64,000 nucleotides of DNA. Origin: an uncultured Bacilli bacterium. GTDB lineage: Bacteria > Bacillota_I > Bacilli_A > RF39 > UBA660. Below the pieces are notes generated by a model. That model was not told the origin of the DNA and ran no database searches. It saw nothing but the letters and a program-made list of their open reading frames with translations. The DNA is taken from assembly GCA_944332475.1 (NCBI GenBank), contig CALVKA010000002.1, positions 197,147 to 261,146 of the forward strand. The letters run 5' to 3'. This document shows, one piece after another, positions 49,885-57,281 of the stretch (positions within the stretch are counted from its first letter, which is position 1; each line of letters begins with the position of its first letter). Position numbers and translations under genes: made by a program.

Positions 49885-50220
49885 TTGCTCATACAACTGA
49901 TTAGAAATGGCACTCTCTAATTCCGATGGCAACAAAAAACAAAATAAAGAAATAAAAAAATAAAAATACTTTTTATCAACATCACGAATAAATATCAACT
50001 GTTGATAATGATTCCAACTTAAATAAGATAATATTGGCATAAACTTAGGAAAAGACAAATAAAAACATCTCATTTTCTGTATTTGTCCAAAAGAAAAAGT
50101 AGAGCTAAGACCATATCGATAACTAAAATAATTAGATACCTTTTGTACTATATAATCTTGTTCACTATGCTCAACTACATATTTACCAACACACCAAAAC
50201 AAATAAATTTGTTGTTGCAT
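49873..50220 (-). CDS. Standalone DUF1016 N-terminal domain (YhcG N-domain-like)
   Basis: The 115 residues fit the DUF1016 N-terminal domain of YhcG-type proteins: IYLFWCVGKYVVEH like the LYWEIGKYI start, YGLSSTFSFGQIQKMRCFYL like the GFS-N-L-MR-FY block, and YLSWNHYQQLIFIRDVDKKY like the LSWSHY-LL-I block. YhcG and relatives have a C-terminal PDDEXK nuclease after this; here the frame stops after the N-domain, so it cannot be a nuclease. It has its own ribosome site (GAGGAGGT) and terminator, so it is a real mini gene, not obvious debris. Confidence 0.8.
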   Translation of the reverse strand: MQQQIYLFWCVGKYVVEHSEQDYIVQKVSNYFSYRYGLSSTFSFGQIQKMRCFYLSFPKFMPILSYLSWNHYQQLIFIRDVDKKYFYFFISLFCFLLPSELESAISNQLYEQIKK

Positions 50221-50244
50221 AAAACCTCCTCTATCATATTATTC

Positions 50245-50273
50245 GAAAAAAAGAAGCGATTACTTCGCTTCTT
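50245..50273 (-). terminator. Intrinsic terminator of rny
   Basis: Stem AAGAAGCGA/TCGCTTCTT (50251-50259 and 50265-50273), then T residues on the minus strand. Confidence 0.85.
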
Positions 50274-51813
50274 CTTGTGCTCTAGTTTCACGAACAACAG
50301 TTATTTTAATTGTTCCAGGATACTTCATATTAGCCTCAATTTGTTCCTTGACTTCTCTAGCTATTTTATGAGCTTCTAAATCATCAACCTCTTCAGGTTT
50401 AACAATAACACGCAACTCACGACCAGCTTGAACAGCATAAGTTTTTTCAACACCAGCAATATGGTTTCCAACTTCCTCTAATTGAGAAAGACGTTTAATA
50501 TAATTTTCTAAAGAATCATTTCTTGCTCCAGGACGAGAAGCAGATAAAGCATCAGCAATTGCTACAATACTAGCAATAACATTAGTTGCTGGCACATCAC
50601 CATGATGAGACGCAATAGCATTAATAACAATTGGATCTTCATTATATTTCTTAGCAATATCAACACCAATATCTACATGACTACCTTCAACTTCATGATC
50701 AATCGCTTTTCCAATATCATGTAAAAGTCCTGCCCTCTTAGCTAACGTCTCATTTTCTCCAAGTTCAGCTGCTAACAAACCTGATAAATGAGCAACTTCC
50801 AAAGAATGCTGTAAAGCATTTTGCCCATAACTAGTTCTAAAATGAAGTTTACCTATAATTTCAATTAACTCAGGGTCAAATTTAGTTAATCCTAATTCAA
50901 AAGTTGCATCTTGTCCATATTCAATAATTTGTTGTCTCATATCTTGACAAACTTTATCATAAAGTTCCTCAATTCTAGTAGGATGAATACGACCATCCTT
51001 AATTAGTGTCTCCAAAGTAACGCGAGCAATTTCACGACGCAAAGGATCAAAACTAGATAAAACAACAGCTTCCGGAGTATCATCAATAATTAAATCGACC
51101 CCTGTAATAGCTTCAATCGTACGAATATTTCTTCCTTCACGACCAATAATACGCCCCTTCATCTCATCATTGGGTAAATCCACTACTGTCACAGTTTGTT
51201 CTCCAGCAATATCAGCTGCATATTTTTGCATAGATGTAATAATTAATTCTTTAGCAGTACGATCTGCTGTAAGTTTTGCTTCATTTTCACTTTCATGAAT
51301 AAACTCAGCAATTTCCTTACTCATATTTTCTTTTACTTGACTCATTACCATATCTTTGGCTTTTTCTTTGCTAAAACCTGAAATTTGTTCTAACAAATCT
51401 AATTGTTGTTTTTTTATCTCATCCACTTTACTTTTCTCATTTTGGATTTCAGTCTGTTTAAGAGAAAGTTTATCTTCTCGTTCATCCAAAGTTGCCTCTC
51501 TTTTCTGGCACAATTCATCTCGCTTATCAATACTAGCCTCTCTTTGTAATAAACGATTTTCAGATTCCTTAATTTCTTCTTTTTTCTCACGAATTTCTTT
51601 ATCTAAATCCATTTTTAATTTATGTGCTTCCTCTTTTTGCTCCAAAGCAGCATCTCTTTTCATTTTTTCAATCTCTTTTTTTGCTTCTTCACGAAGTGAT
51701 GCTATTTTTTTAGAAGCAACACTAACTCTGATACTATTTATAACAAATGCTATAAAAAGCCCAATAAGTAATCCAAGTACTACAAGTAAAATGGAGAAAA
51801 CTAAATCATCCAT
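50260..51813 (-). CDS. rny: Ribonuclease Y
   Basis: RNase Y is the membrane-bound endonuclease that starts mRNA decay in many Firmicutes. The 517 residues have an N-terminal membrane helix (about 5-27), a long coiled coil to about residue 200, a KH domain with [20 protein letters not shown], an HD domain with [13 protein letters not shown] and [26 protein letters not shown] precedes the ATG. RicA from 10.5 kb is a known partner in B. subtilis. Confidence 0.96.
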   Translation of the reverse strand: MDDLVFSILLVVLGLLIGLFIAFVINSIRVSVASKKIASLREEAKKEIEKMKRDAALEQKEEAHKLKMDLDKEIREKKEEIKESENRLLQREASIDKRDELCQKREATLDEREDKLSLKQTEIQNEKSKVDEIKKQQLDLLEQISGFSKEKAKDMVMSQVKENMSKEIAEFIHESENEAKLTADRTAKELIITSMQKYAADIAGEQTVTVVDLPNDEMKGRIIGREGRNIRTIEAITGVDLIIDDTPEAVVLSSFDPLRREIARVTLETLIKDGRIHPTRIEELYDKVCQDMRQQIIEYGQDATFELGLTKFDPELIEIIGKLHFRTSYGQNALQHSLEVAHLSGLLAAELGENETLAKRAGLLHDIGKAIDHEVEGSHVDIGVDIAKKYNEDPIVINAIASHHGDVPATNVIASIVAIADALSASRPGARNDSLENYIKRLSQLEEVGNHIAGVEKTYAVQAGRELRVIVKPEEVDDLEAHKIAREVKEQIEANMKYPGTIKITVVRETRAQEEAK

Positions 51814-51858
51814 AAATTCCCTCCATCTAGATTAGGAATAATACCTAAATCTAATTCT

Positions 51859-51887
51859 ATTGTAGATTTATTTCGAACTAATGTCAA
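51859..51887 (-). promoter_or_regulatory. Sigma-A promoter of rny
   Basis: TTGACA (51887-51882), 17-base spacer, TACAAT (51864-51859), 45 bases before the rny ATG. Confidence 0.8.
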
Positions 51888-51890
51888 GGA

Positions 51891-51918
51891 AAAGAAAAAT
51901 CCACAAATTCTGTGGATA
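51891..51918 (-). terminator. Intrinsic terminator of murE
   Basis: Stem ATCCACA/TGTGGAT (51899-51905 and 51911-51917), then T residues on the minus strand, just upstream of the rny promoter. Confidence 0.8.
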
Positions 51919-51924
51919 AAATAA

Positions 51925-53325
51925 CTAAAGATGCAAAAATTTCATAATAACATCATAATCACAATAAGGTTCTCTCCTATCATAAATAGCCATATAATTA
52001 TCTCTTCCTTTTCCAATAATTGCTACAACATCTCCTTTTTTTGCCTTTGCAATAGAATAAGATATCGCTTCTTGTCGATTAGCAATAAAAACATAATTTT
52101 TTTCCTGATGATTTCCTATCAGATCATCCACAATTTCTTTAGGATCTTCATACCTAGGATCATCCATTGTAAAAACAATAAAATCCGAATAACGGAATAA
52201 CAAATCTCCAATCCGAGGACGTTTTTCTTTCTCTCTACCTCCTGCCGCACCTGTAACAACAATCACATTACGGTAGGAAGATAAACTTTGAAGAAGATTA
52301 GAAATCGCATTTTCCGTATGTGCATAATCTAATAAAATATCAAATCCCCTAACATCATGAAAAATTTCTCTTCTCCCTAAAACCTGTGGCAAAGTAGATA
52401 CATCCTTGCAAAGCCGTTCTAAGGAAATGCCAAAGCGACTAGAAAGCAACCAGGCTAAAACGACATTATAAACATTATATAGACCAAAAAAATGACTAGA
52501 AAACAAATAGGTGTTGTGATGGTATATTACCGTAAACAATACACTATCTTTACATTCTTTGATATCAGAAATGACACAATCGTTACATGAATTGACACCA
52601 AAATTAATTTTACAATTGACAGTCAACAATTGACAACTTTCATCATCACCATTAGAAAATACAACAGCACCATCCTTAAGTAGTGAGGACAATCGAAACT
52701 TACATTTTCTATAATTTTCAATAGTCTCATGAACATTCAAATGATCTTCTGTAATATTAGTATAACCAATAGCATCAAACAAAATAGAATCAACACGATG
52801 ATGAAGCATAGCTTCACTAGACACTTCCATCACAATAACTTTACATTTGTGTTTTTTGGCAACAGAAAACAGGTGATAAAGCTCTTCTACACAAGGAGTT
52901 GTATTACTAATAGAATAAATATCCTCGCCACAATAAAGTCCATTTGTACCAATATAAGCAGTAGGAAAATATTTATTTAATAAATTCCTTGTAATAATCG
53001 CAGTTGTCGTTTTCCCATCAGTGCCAGTAATACCAATAAAAGAAAACTCTTCACTTCTAACATCATAGAATTTTTCACAAATAGAAATTAATTCATAATC
53101 AATATCAGATACTACAATAATAGGAACAGAAAAATCTCCACCCCGTGTCGCCACAACAGCAACTGCTCCTCTTTGGATAGCATCCTCAATAAAATCAAAA
53201 TGATCAACGTAAAAACCTTTTGTAGCAATAAACAAATACCCTGGCTTAACATTTCTAGAATCGGTTGCAACACCTAATATAGGAATATCCAAATCACATG
53301 TTACAAGTTCATTTAATTTTTTCAT
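51925..53325 (-). CDS. murE: UDP-MurNAc-tripeptide ligase (MurE)
   Basis: MurE adds the third amino acid to the peptidoglycan stem. The 466-residue Mur ligase has ATDSRNVKPGYLFIA, the ATP site GITGTDGKTTTA near 108, NTTPCVEELYH, the modified-Lys region NYRKCKFRLSSLL, and the acceptor-binding FTMDDPRYEDPKE. The Arg in the DDPR motif is the type that binds meso-diaminopimelate, in contrast to DNPA/N of lysine enzymes, so DAP is the likely substrate. Unlinked to the mur/dcw cluster, between rny and recA. Confidence 0.93.
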   Translation of the reverse strand: MKKLNELVTCDLDIPILGVATDSRNVKPGYLFIATKGFYVDHFDFIEDAIQRGAVAVVATRGGDFSVPIIVVSDIDYELISICEKFYDVRSEEFSFIGITGTDGKTTTAIITRNLLNKYFPTAYIGTNGLYCGEDIYSISNTTPCVEELYHLFSVAKKHKCKVIVMEVSSEAMLHHRVDSILFDAIGYTNITEDHLNVHETIENYRKCKFRLSSLLKDGAVVFSNGDDESCQLLTVNCKINFGVNSCNDCVISDIKECKDSVLFTVIYHHNTYLFSSHFFGLYNVYNVVLAWLLSSRFGISLERLCKDVSTLPQVLGRREIFHDVRGFDILLDYAHTENAISNLLQSLSSYRNVIVVTGAAGGREKEKRPRIGDLLFRYSDFIVFTMDDPRYEDPKEIVDDLIGNHQEKNYVFIANRQEAISYSIAKAKKGDVVAIIGKGRDNYMAIYDRREPYCDYDVIMKFLHL

Positions 53326-53349
53326 ATCACACTCCTAATTAATTTTATG

Positions 53350-53378
53350 CAAAAAAAAAGAATACTAACTATTCTTTT
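53350..53378 (-). terminator. Intrinsic terminator of recA
   Basis: Short stem GAATA/TATTC (53360-53364 and 53370-53374) followed by nine T on the minus strand. Confidence 0.65.
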
Positions 53379-54426
53379 CCTTTTTCATATTCTTATCATC
53401 ACTGTCCGCATTATTTTTATTTAAATCAATGTCATAATATTCACGAACCTTTTTCTCGATTTCTTGACATAATTCCGGATTATCTTTTAATAATAATTTG
53501 ACGTTTTCTTTTCCTTGACCAAGTTTTTCTCCTTGATAAGAATACCAAGCACCCGTCTTTTCTACAATATCAGCTTCCACTGCTAAATCAATAACTTCTC
53601 CTTCATGAGAAACACCTTCACCATACATAATATCAACAACAGCAGTTTTAAATGGAGGAGCAACCTTATTCTTAACAACCTTAATCGTCGTCTTATTACC
53701 TACCACTCCATCCCCCATCTTCAATTGTTCGTTACGACGGATATCCAAACGAATAGTAGAATAAAATTTTAACGCACGTCCACCTGGTGTAGTCTCAGGA
53801 TTACCAAACATAACACCAACCTTTTCACGTAATTGATTAATAAAAATAGCAATTGTATTCGTCTTATTAATCGTACCAGAAAGTTTTCTTAACGCTTGTG
53901 ACATTAAACGTGCTTGAAGCCCAACATGAGAGTCCCCCATCTCACCATCAATCTCAGCCTGTGGAACTAAAGCTGCAACAGAATCTATAACAACAATACT
54001 AATTGCCTGACTACGTACTAAAGCCTCACAAATCTCAAGAGCTTGTTCTCCAGTATCCGGTTGAGAAAGCAACAACTCATCCACATTAACTCCCAAACGT
54101 TCAGCATAGACAGGATCCAAAGCATGCTCCGCATCGATAAAAGCTGCCCTACCACCAGTTTTTTGCACCTCAGCAATTGCCTGTAAAGCAAACGTAGTCT
54201 TACCACTTGATTCAGGTCCATAAATTTCAATAATTCTACCTCTTGGATAACCACCTACTCCTAAAGCAATATCCAAAGATAGACAACCACTAGAAACAAC
54301 ATCTACTTTCATATGTTTACTATCTCCTAGTTTCATAATAGAACCTTTACCAAATTGCTTTTCTATATCATTTAATACCTGTTCCAATGCTTTATCTTTT
54401 GATGTATCTTTACTTACACTTTTCAT
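53365..54426 (-). CDS. recA: Recombinase RecA
   Basis: RecA drives strand exchange and SOS induction. The 353 residues have [15 protein letters not shown], Walker [14 protein letters not shown] near residue 70, the Walker B region [17 protein letters not shown], loop L2 [20 protein letters not shown] and a C-terminal acidic Asp/Asn/Glu tail. I start at ATG 54426 ([10 protein letters not shown]) after AGGAGG; upstream frame to 54465 is not family-like. pgsA lies just upstream as in B. subtilis. Confidence 0.97.
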   Translation of the reverse strand: MKSVSKDTSKDKALEQVLNDIEKQFGKGSIMKLGDSKHMKVDVVSSGCLSLDIALGVGGYPRGRIIEIYGPESSGKTTFALQAIAEVQKTGGRAAFIDAEHALDPVYAERLGVNVDELLLSQPDTGEQALEICEALVRSQAISIVVIDSVAALVPQAEIDGEMGDSHVGLQARLMSQALRKLSGTINKTNTIAIFINQLREKVGVMFGNPETTPGGRALKFYSTIRLDIRRNEQLKMGDGVVGNKTTIKVVKNKVAPPFKTAVVDIMYGEGVSHEGEVIDLAVEADIVEKTGAWYSYQGEKLGQGKENVKLLLKDNPELCQEIEKKVREYYDIDLNKNNADSDDKNMKKEKNS

Positions 54427-54534
54427 AATTCCTCCTATTAATATACAAAAGTATTTACAAATCAATTATATAATAAAAAAAAAGAAAAAGCAACACTTTT
54501 TCGAACAATTGTTTTATAGCAAAGATTTCTTACA

Positions 54535-54569
54535 AAAAATAAAAATCCCCCTATCAAAATAGGGGAATT
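54535..54569 (-). terminator. Intrinsic terminator of pgsA
   Basis: Stem ATCCCCCTAT/ATAGGGGAAT (54545-54554 and 54559-54568), then T-rich sequence on the minus strand. Confidence 0.8.
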
Positions 54570-54582
54570 CAGCCTTATTTTA

Positions 54583-55188
54583 TTATGAATTTGTTTTTTC
54601 CTCTTTACCAAAAATCAATGCTTTATTCATATTAAAGTATTGAACTGCTGACACAATAGATAAAATAGCAGCAATATATAACAAGATTTGTGCAACACTG
54701 ATATTAATAAATTCGAAAGGCACATTATAGAAGAATGTAAGTGTTGTACCAATCATCAATGTAGCAGTTTTTAATTTTCCAGATCCAATAGCAGCAACTA
54801 CTCTTCCACGACCAGCCGCTTCCATTTTAATAGCATTAACAACAATGTCACGAAGAACAACGATAACAGGAATAATCTCATGAATAAATCCTTGAGCAGC
54901 TAAAATAATCAATACACTATTAACCAAAGCTTTATCAGCAATAGCATCTAACATTTTACCAGTATTGGTAACTTGATTATTCTTTCTAGCTAAATATCCA
55001 TCTACAAAATCTGTCAAACTGGCAATAATGAAAATTACACCTGCAATAATATATTGTAATGATACTCCACCTAATATATTATATGTTGGAAATTGTACTC
55101 CCACACTGTAAAATGGAAAACATAATAAAATAATAAGTACTACAGTCAATACTAAACGAACTATTGTAATTTTAGTAGGTAAATTCAT
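54583..55188 (-). CDS. pgsA: Phosphatidylglycerophosphate synthase PgsA
   Basis: Makes phosphatidylglycerol phosphate from CDP-diacylglycerol and glycerol-3-phosphate. The 201 residues have the CDP-alcohol phosphotransferase motif DFVDGYLARKNNQVTNTGKM followed by LDAIADK (pattern D-G-x2-A-R-x8-G-x3-D-x3-D, intact) and several membrane helices. It overlaps the upstream RodZ-like gene by 17 bases, the usual pairing before recA. Confidence 0.95.
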   Translation of the reverse strand: MNLPTKITIVRLVLTVVLIILLCFPFYSVGVQFPTYNILGGVSLQYIIAGVIFIIASLTDFVDGYLARKNNQVTNTGKMLDAIADKALVNSVLIILAAQGFIHEIIPVIVVLRDIVVNAIKMEAAGRGRVVAAIGSGKLKTATLMIGTTLTFFYNVPFEFINISVAQILLYIAAILSIVSAVQYFNMNKALIFGKEEKTNS

Positions 55189-55675
55189 TTATATACTCCT
55201 TCCTTACCTCTGGTACTAACTCTGTATCTACAACAGGTGCCTTATTGATGGTGCTAACAATAAAATAAATAATAATAAATAAAAGCAAAACGACAATAGG
55301 AGCAAAAACAAAAGGCCAAATAGACAGTTTCTTTTTGTGCTCCATTGTATAAGGGGATTTAACCTTTTTCTCTTCTTTCCCCTTAGCATCTAATTTACGT
55401 TGCGCTTCTTTAATATCATCCAAAGAAATCTTAGACGTATGTTCAAACAAAAAGCCATTGAATTCATCCACCACTTTCTCTGGATCCAACCCCAAATATT
55501 TAGCATATTGGCGTACGTATTGTTTTAAGCCATATACATCTTTAAACGCTCGTACATTACCACTTTCTATATTTTCAAGTTGAGATGTAGAAAGTTCTAA
55601 ATCTTCGGCAGCCTCTTCCATACTAACACCATTACTAATTCTAGTATGTTTTAAATACTCTCCCAGTTCTTTCAT
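55172..55675 (-). CDS. RodZ-like helix-turn-helix membrane protein
   Basis: RodZ joins MreB to the elongation machinery. The 167 residues have an N-terminal HTH (LGEYLKHTRISNGVSMEEAA, then LELSTSQLENIESGN and LKQYVRQYAKYLGLDPEKVV), a basic linker, one membrane helix (about 126-147) and a short outside tail (about 20 residues) without the extracytoplasmic beta domain seen in longer RodZ. Place before pgsA and recA supports the call. Confidence 0.85.
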   Translation of the reverse strand: MKELGEYLKHTRISNGVSMEEAAEDLELSTSQLENIESGNVRAFKDVYGLKQYVRQYAKYLGLDPEKVVDEFNGFLFEHTSKISLDDIKEAQRKLDAKGKEEKKVKSPYTMEHKKKLSIWPFVFAPIVVLLLFIIIYFIVSTINKAPVVDTELVPEVRKEYINEFTY

Positions 55676-55701
55676 AATAACACCTCACTATAATAAACAA
55701 A

Positions 55702-56040
55702 AAATATAAATAAGCCATGTTCTGTTCCTGTTCCCAGGCGACAAACATTTATCTACCGTCTCCGGTCCCTAATTTCATTCGTTTCTTCCATTAGAGCTCT
55801 CCTACCAAATTTGGATTTCTCGCTCGCGGGGTTTACCACGTTTCACTCTTTTGTTTCCAAAAGCATCGTCACTGCGGCACATTTATGGAATAAATCATAT
55901 CATAGACTTAGATTATCTTCCGCCGTTAGTAAAAACTACCCTAGGTTATTTTTTCCCTAGGCACGAACACTACAATCATCACAGACTGTGCGAGCATGGA
56001 CTTTCCTCTAATATATAAAATATCAGCGTTTGTCTATATA
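55702..56040 (-). ncRNA. rnpB: RNase P RNA, class B
   Basis: RNase P RNA cuts the 5' leader from pre-tRNA. On the minus strand the conserved blocks are present: AGAGGAAAGTCCATGCTCGC near the 5' end (56009-55990), GTAGTGTTCGTGCCTA, the central GTGCCGCAGTGACGA, GGTAAACCCCGCGAGCGAGA, and the 3' block ACAGAACATGGCTTAT (55725-55710). Order and spacing match the Bacillus-type RNA. Ends are estimated from the P1 arms. It lies immediately after gpsB, as in B. subtilis. Confidence 0.93.
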
Positions 56041-56382
56041 TTAATTGTTATTATCTTTGTTACTACCATATACCATTTTTTCAAGTTGAGAAAGACGTCT
56101 TAAAATATCCACATTATTCACCTCAGGAACTTCTACATTACTACGAGCAACTTCCATACTCATATGAGAATTACGAAGTTCTTGTTTTAAGTTCATAATC
56201 TCACCTAATAAATCCGCCTTCTCTTTCTCTAAATCATTAATGATATTTAAGAACTGTTCATAGTCACCAATAATGATATCAAGAAACTGGTCAACTTCCT
56301 TCAAGCGATATCCACGAGTATCAATCTTAAATTCTTTTTCCAAAATATCTTGTGGCATAAGTGTAATCTTATTCTGATACAT
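56041..56382 (-). CDS. gpsB: Cell-cycle protein GpsB
   Basis: GpsB is a DivIVA relative that moves PBP1 between sidewall and septum. The 113 residues have the N-terminal membrane-targeting and partner-binding part (MYQNKITLMPQDILEKEF, TRGYRLKEVDQFLD), a coiled coil and a short C-terminal trimer-forming segment (DILRRLSQLEKMVYG). PBP1A, its main partner, is 1 kb away. rnpB follows directly. Confidence 0.94.
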   Translation of the reverse strand: MYQNKITLMPQDILEKEFKIDTRGYRLKEVDQFLDIIIGDYEQFLNIINDLEKEKADLLGEIMNLKQELRNSHMSMEVARSNVEVPEVNNVDILRRLSQLEKMVYGSNKDNNN

Positions 56383-56432
56383 GTTATCACCAATCCCTTA
56401 TAGTAATATTATGGCATTGATTAAAGCTTTTG

Positions 56433-56540
56433 TCAATTATCTAGATGTTGTTTTATCGAATGAAAAGAAACTCCTATTTTAGCTACCCTCATCTTATCAG
56501 AAAGCATATTTAAAATCCGAATCACTTCAAAATTATTCAT
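56433..56540 (-). CDS. Small ORF, 35 aa, unknown
   Basis: The frame reads MNNFEVIRILNMLSDKMRVA and ends HSIKQHLDN before a TGA. A GGTGATTAT site three bases before the ATG at 56540 fits the local pattern. It lies just before gpsB in a 330-base gap that otherwise contains only the recU promoter. No membrane helix. Shortness keeps confidence low. Confidence 0.4.
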   Translation of the reverse strand: MNNFEVIRILNMLSDKMRVAKIGVSFHSIKQHLDN

Positions 56541-56664
56541 ATAATCACCCAGCTTTATATTATAAGAAAAAAGAAGAAAAAGCATCAAATTCGACAAAAC
56601 ATACCAAAATATGACCCAAATCTAAAAAAGAGAAGAAAAATACATACTTCCTGATACAAAATTA

Positions 56665-56693
56665 TAGCAAAAAATAAAAATATATAGTATAAT
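56665..56693 (+). promoter_or_regulatory. Sigma-A promoter of recU-PBP1A
   Basis: TAGCAA (56665-56670), 17-base spacer, TATAAT (56688-56693), then AGGTGATGAG and ATG 56711. Confidence 0.65.
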
Positions 56694-56710
56694 ACAAAAT
56701 AGGTGATGAG

Positions 56711-57280
56711 ATGAACTATCCAAATGGAATAAAAAAAGAACATAATACATCCCCCATCACATATAGAAATAGAGGAATGTCATTAGAAAGCGATTTAAAT
56801 GAAACTAATGAATATTATAGAGAGATAGATAAAGCATATATTTATAAAAAACCCACACCTGTAAAGATTGTTAAAGTACACTACCCATCTAGAGATAAAG
56901 CAGTAATAACAGAAGCATACTATACAATTCCATCAACTACAGATTATAATGGGTTATATAAAGGAAAGTATATTGACTTTGAAGCAAAGGAAACAAAAAA
57001 CAAAACAGCTTTCCCTCTCGCTAATATTCACTCTCACCAAATTAAGCATATAAAAAACATATATAACCATCAAGGAATTGTTTTTTTAATCGTTAGATTC
57101 ATTCATTATAATGAAACCTACCTACTATTAGGAAAAGACTTTTTAGAATTTATAGAACAACAAAATAGAAAATCAATTCCCTACTCTTTTTTTCAAAAAA
57201 AGGGATATTTAATCAAAGATGGCTATAGACCAAGAATCGACTATTTAAGTATAGTAGATACAATTATTGGAGGTATATAA
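56711..57280 (+). CDS. recU: Holliday junction resolvase RecU
   Basis: RecU cuts four-way junctions in Gram-positive bacteria. The 189 residues have YRNRGMSLESDLNETNEYYR, AYIYKKPTPVKIV, the nuclease core TTDYNGLYKGKYIDFEAKET with its acidic residues, AFPLANIHSHQI and a helical end. Start after GGTGATGAG. Followed by the PBP1A gene after one base, the classic recU-ponA pair. Confidence 0.96.
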   Translation: MNYPNGIKKEHNTSPITYRNRGMSLESDLNETNEYYREIDKAYIYKKPTPVKIVKVHYPSRDKAVITEAYYTIPSTTDYNGLYKGKYIDFEAKETKNKTAFPLANIHSHQIKHIKNIYNHQGIVFLIVRFIHYNETYLLLGKDFLEFIEQQNRKSIPYSFFQKKGYLIKDGYRPRIDYLSIVDTIIGGI

Positions 57281-57281
57281 A

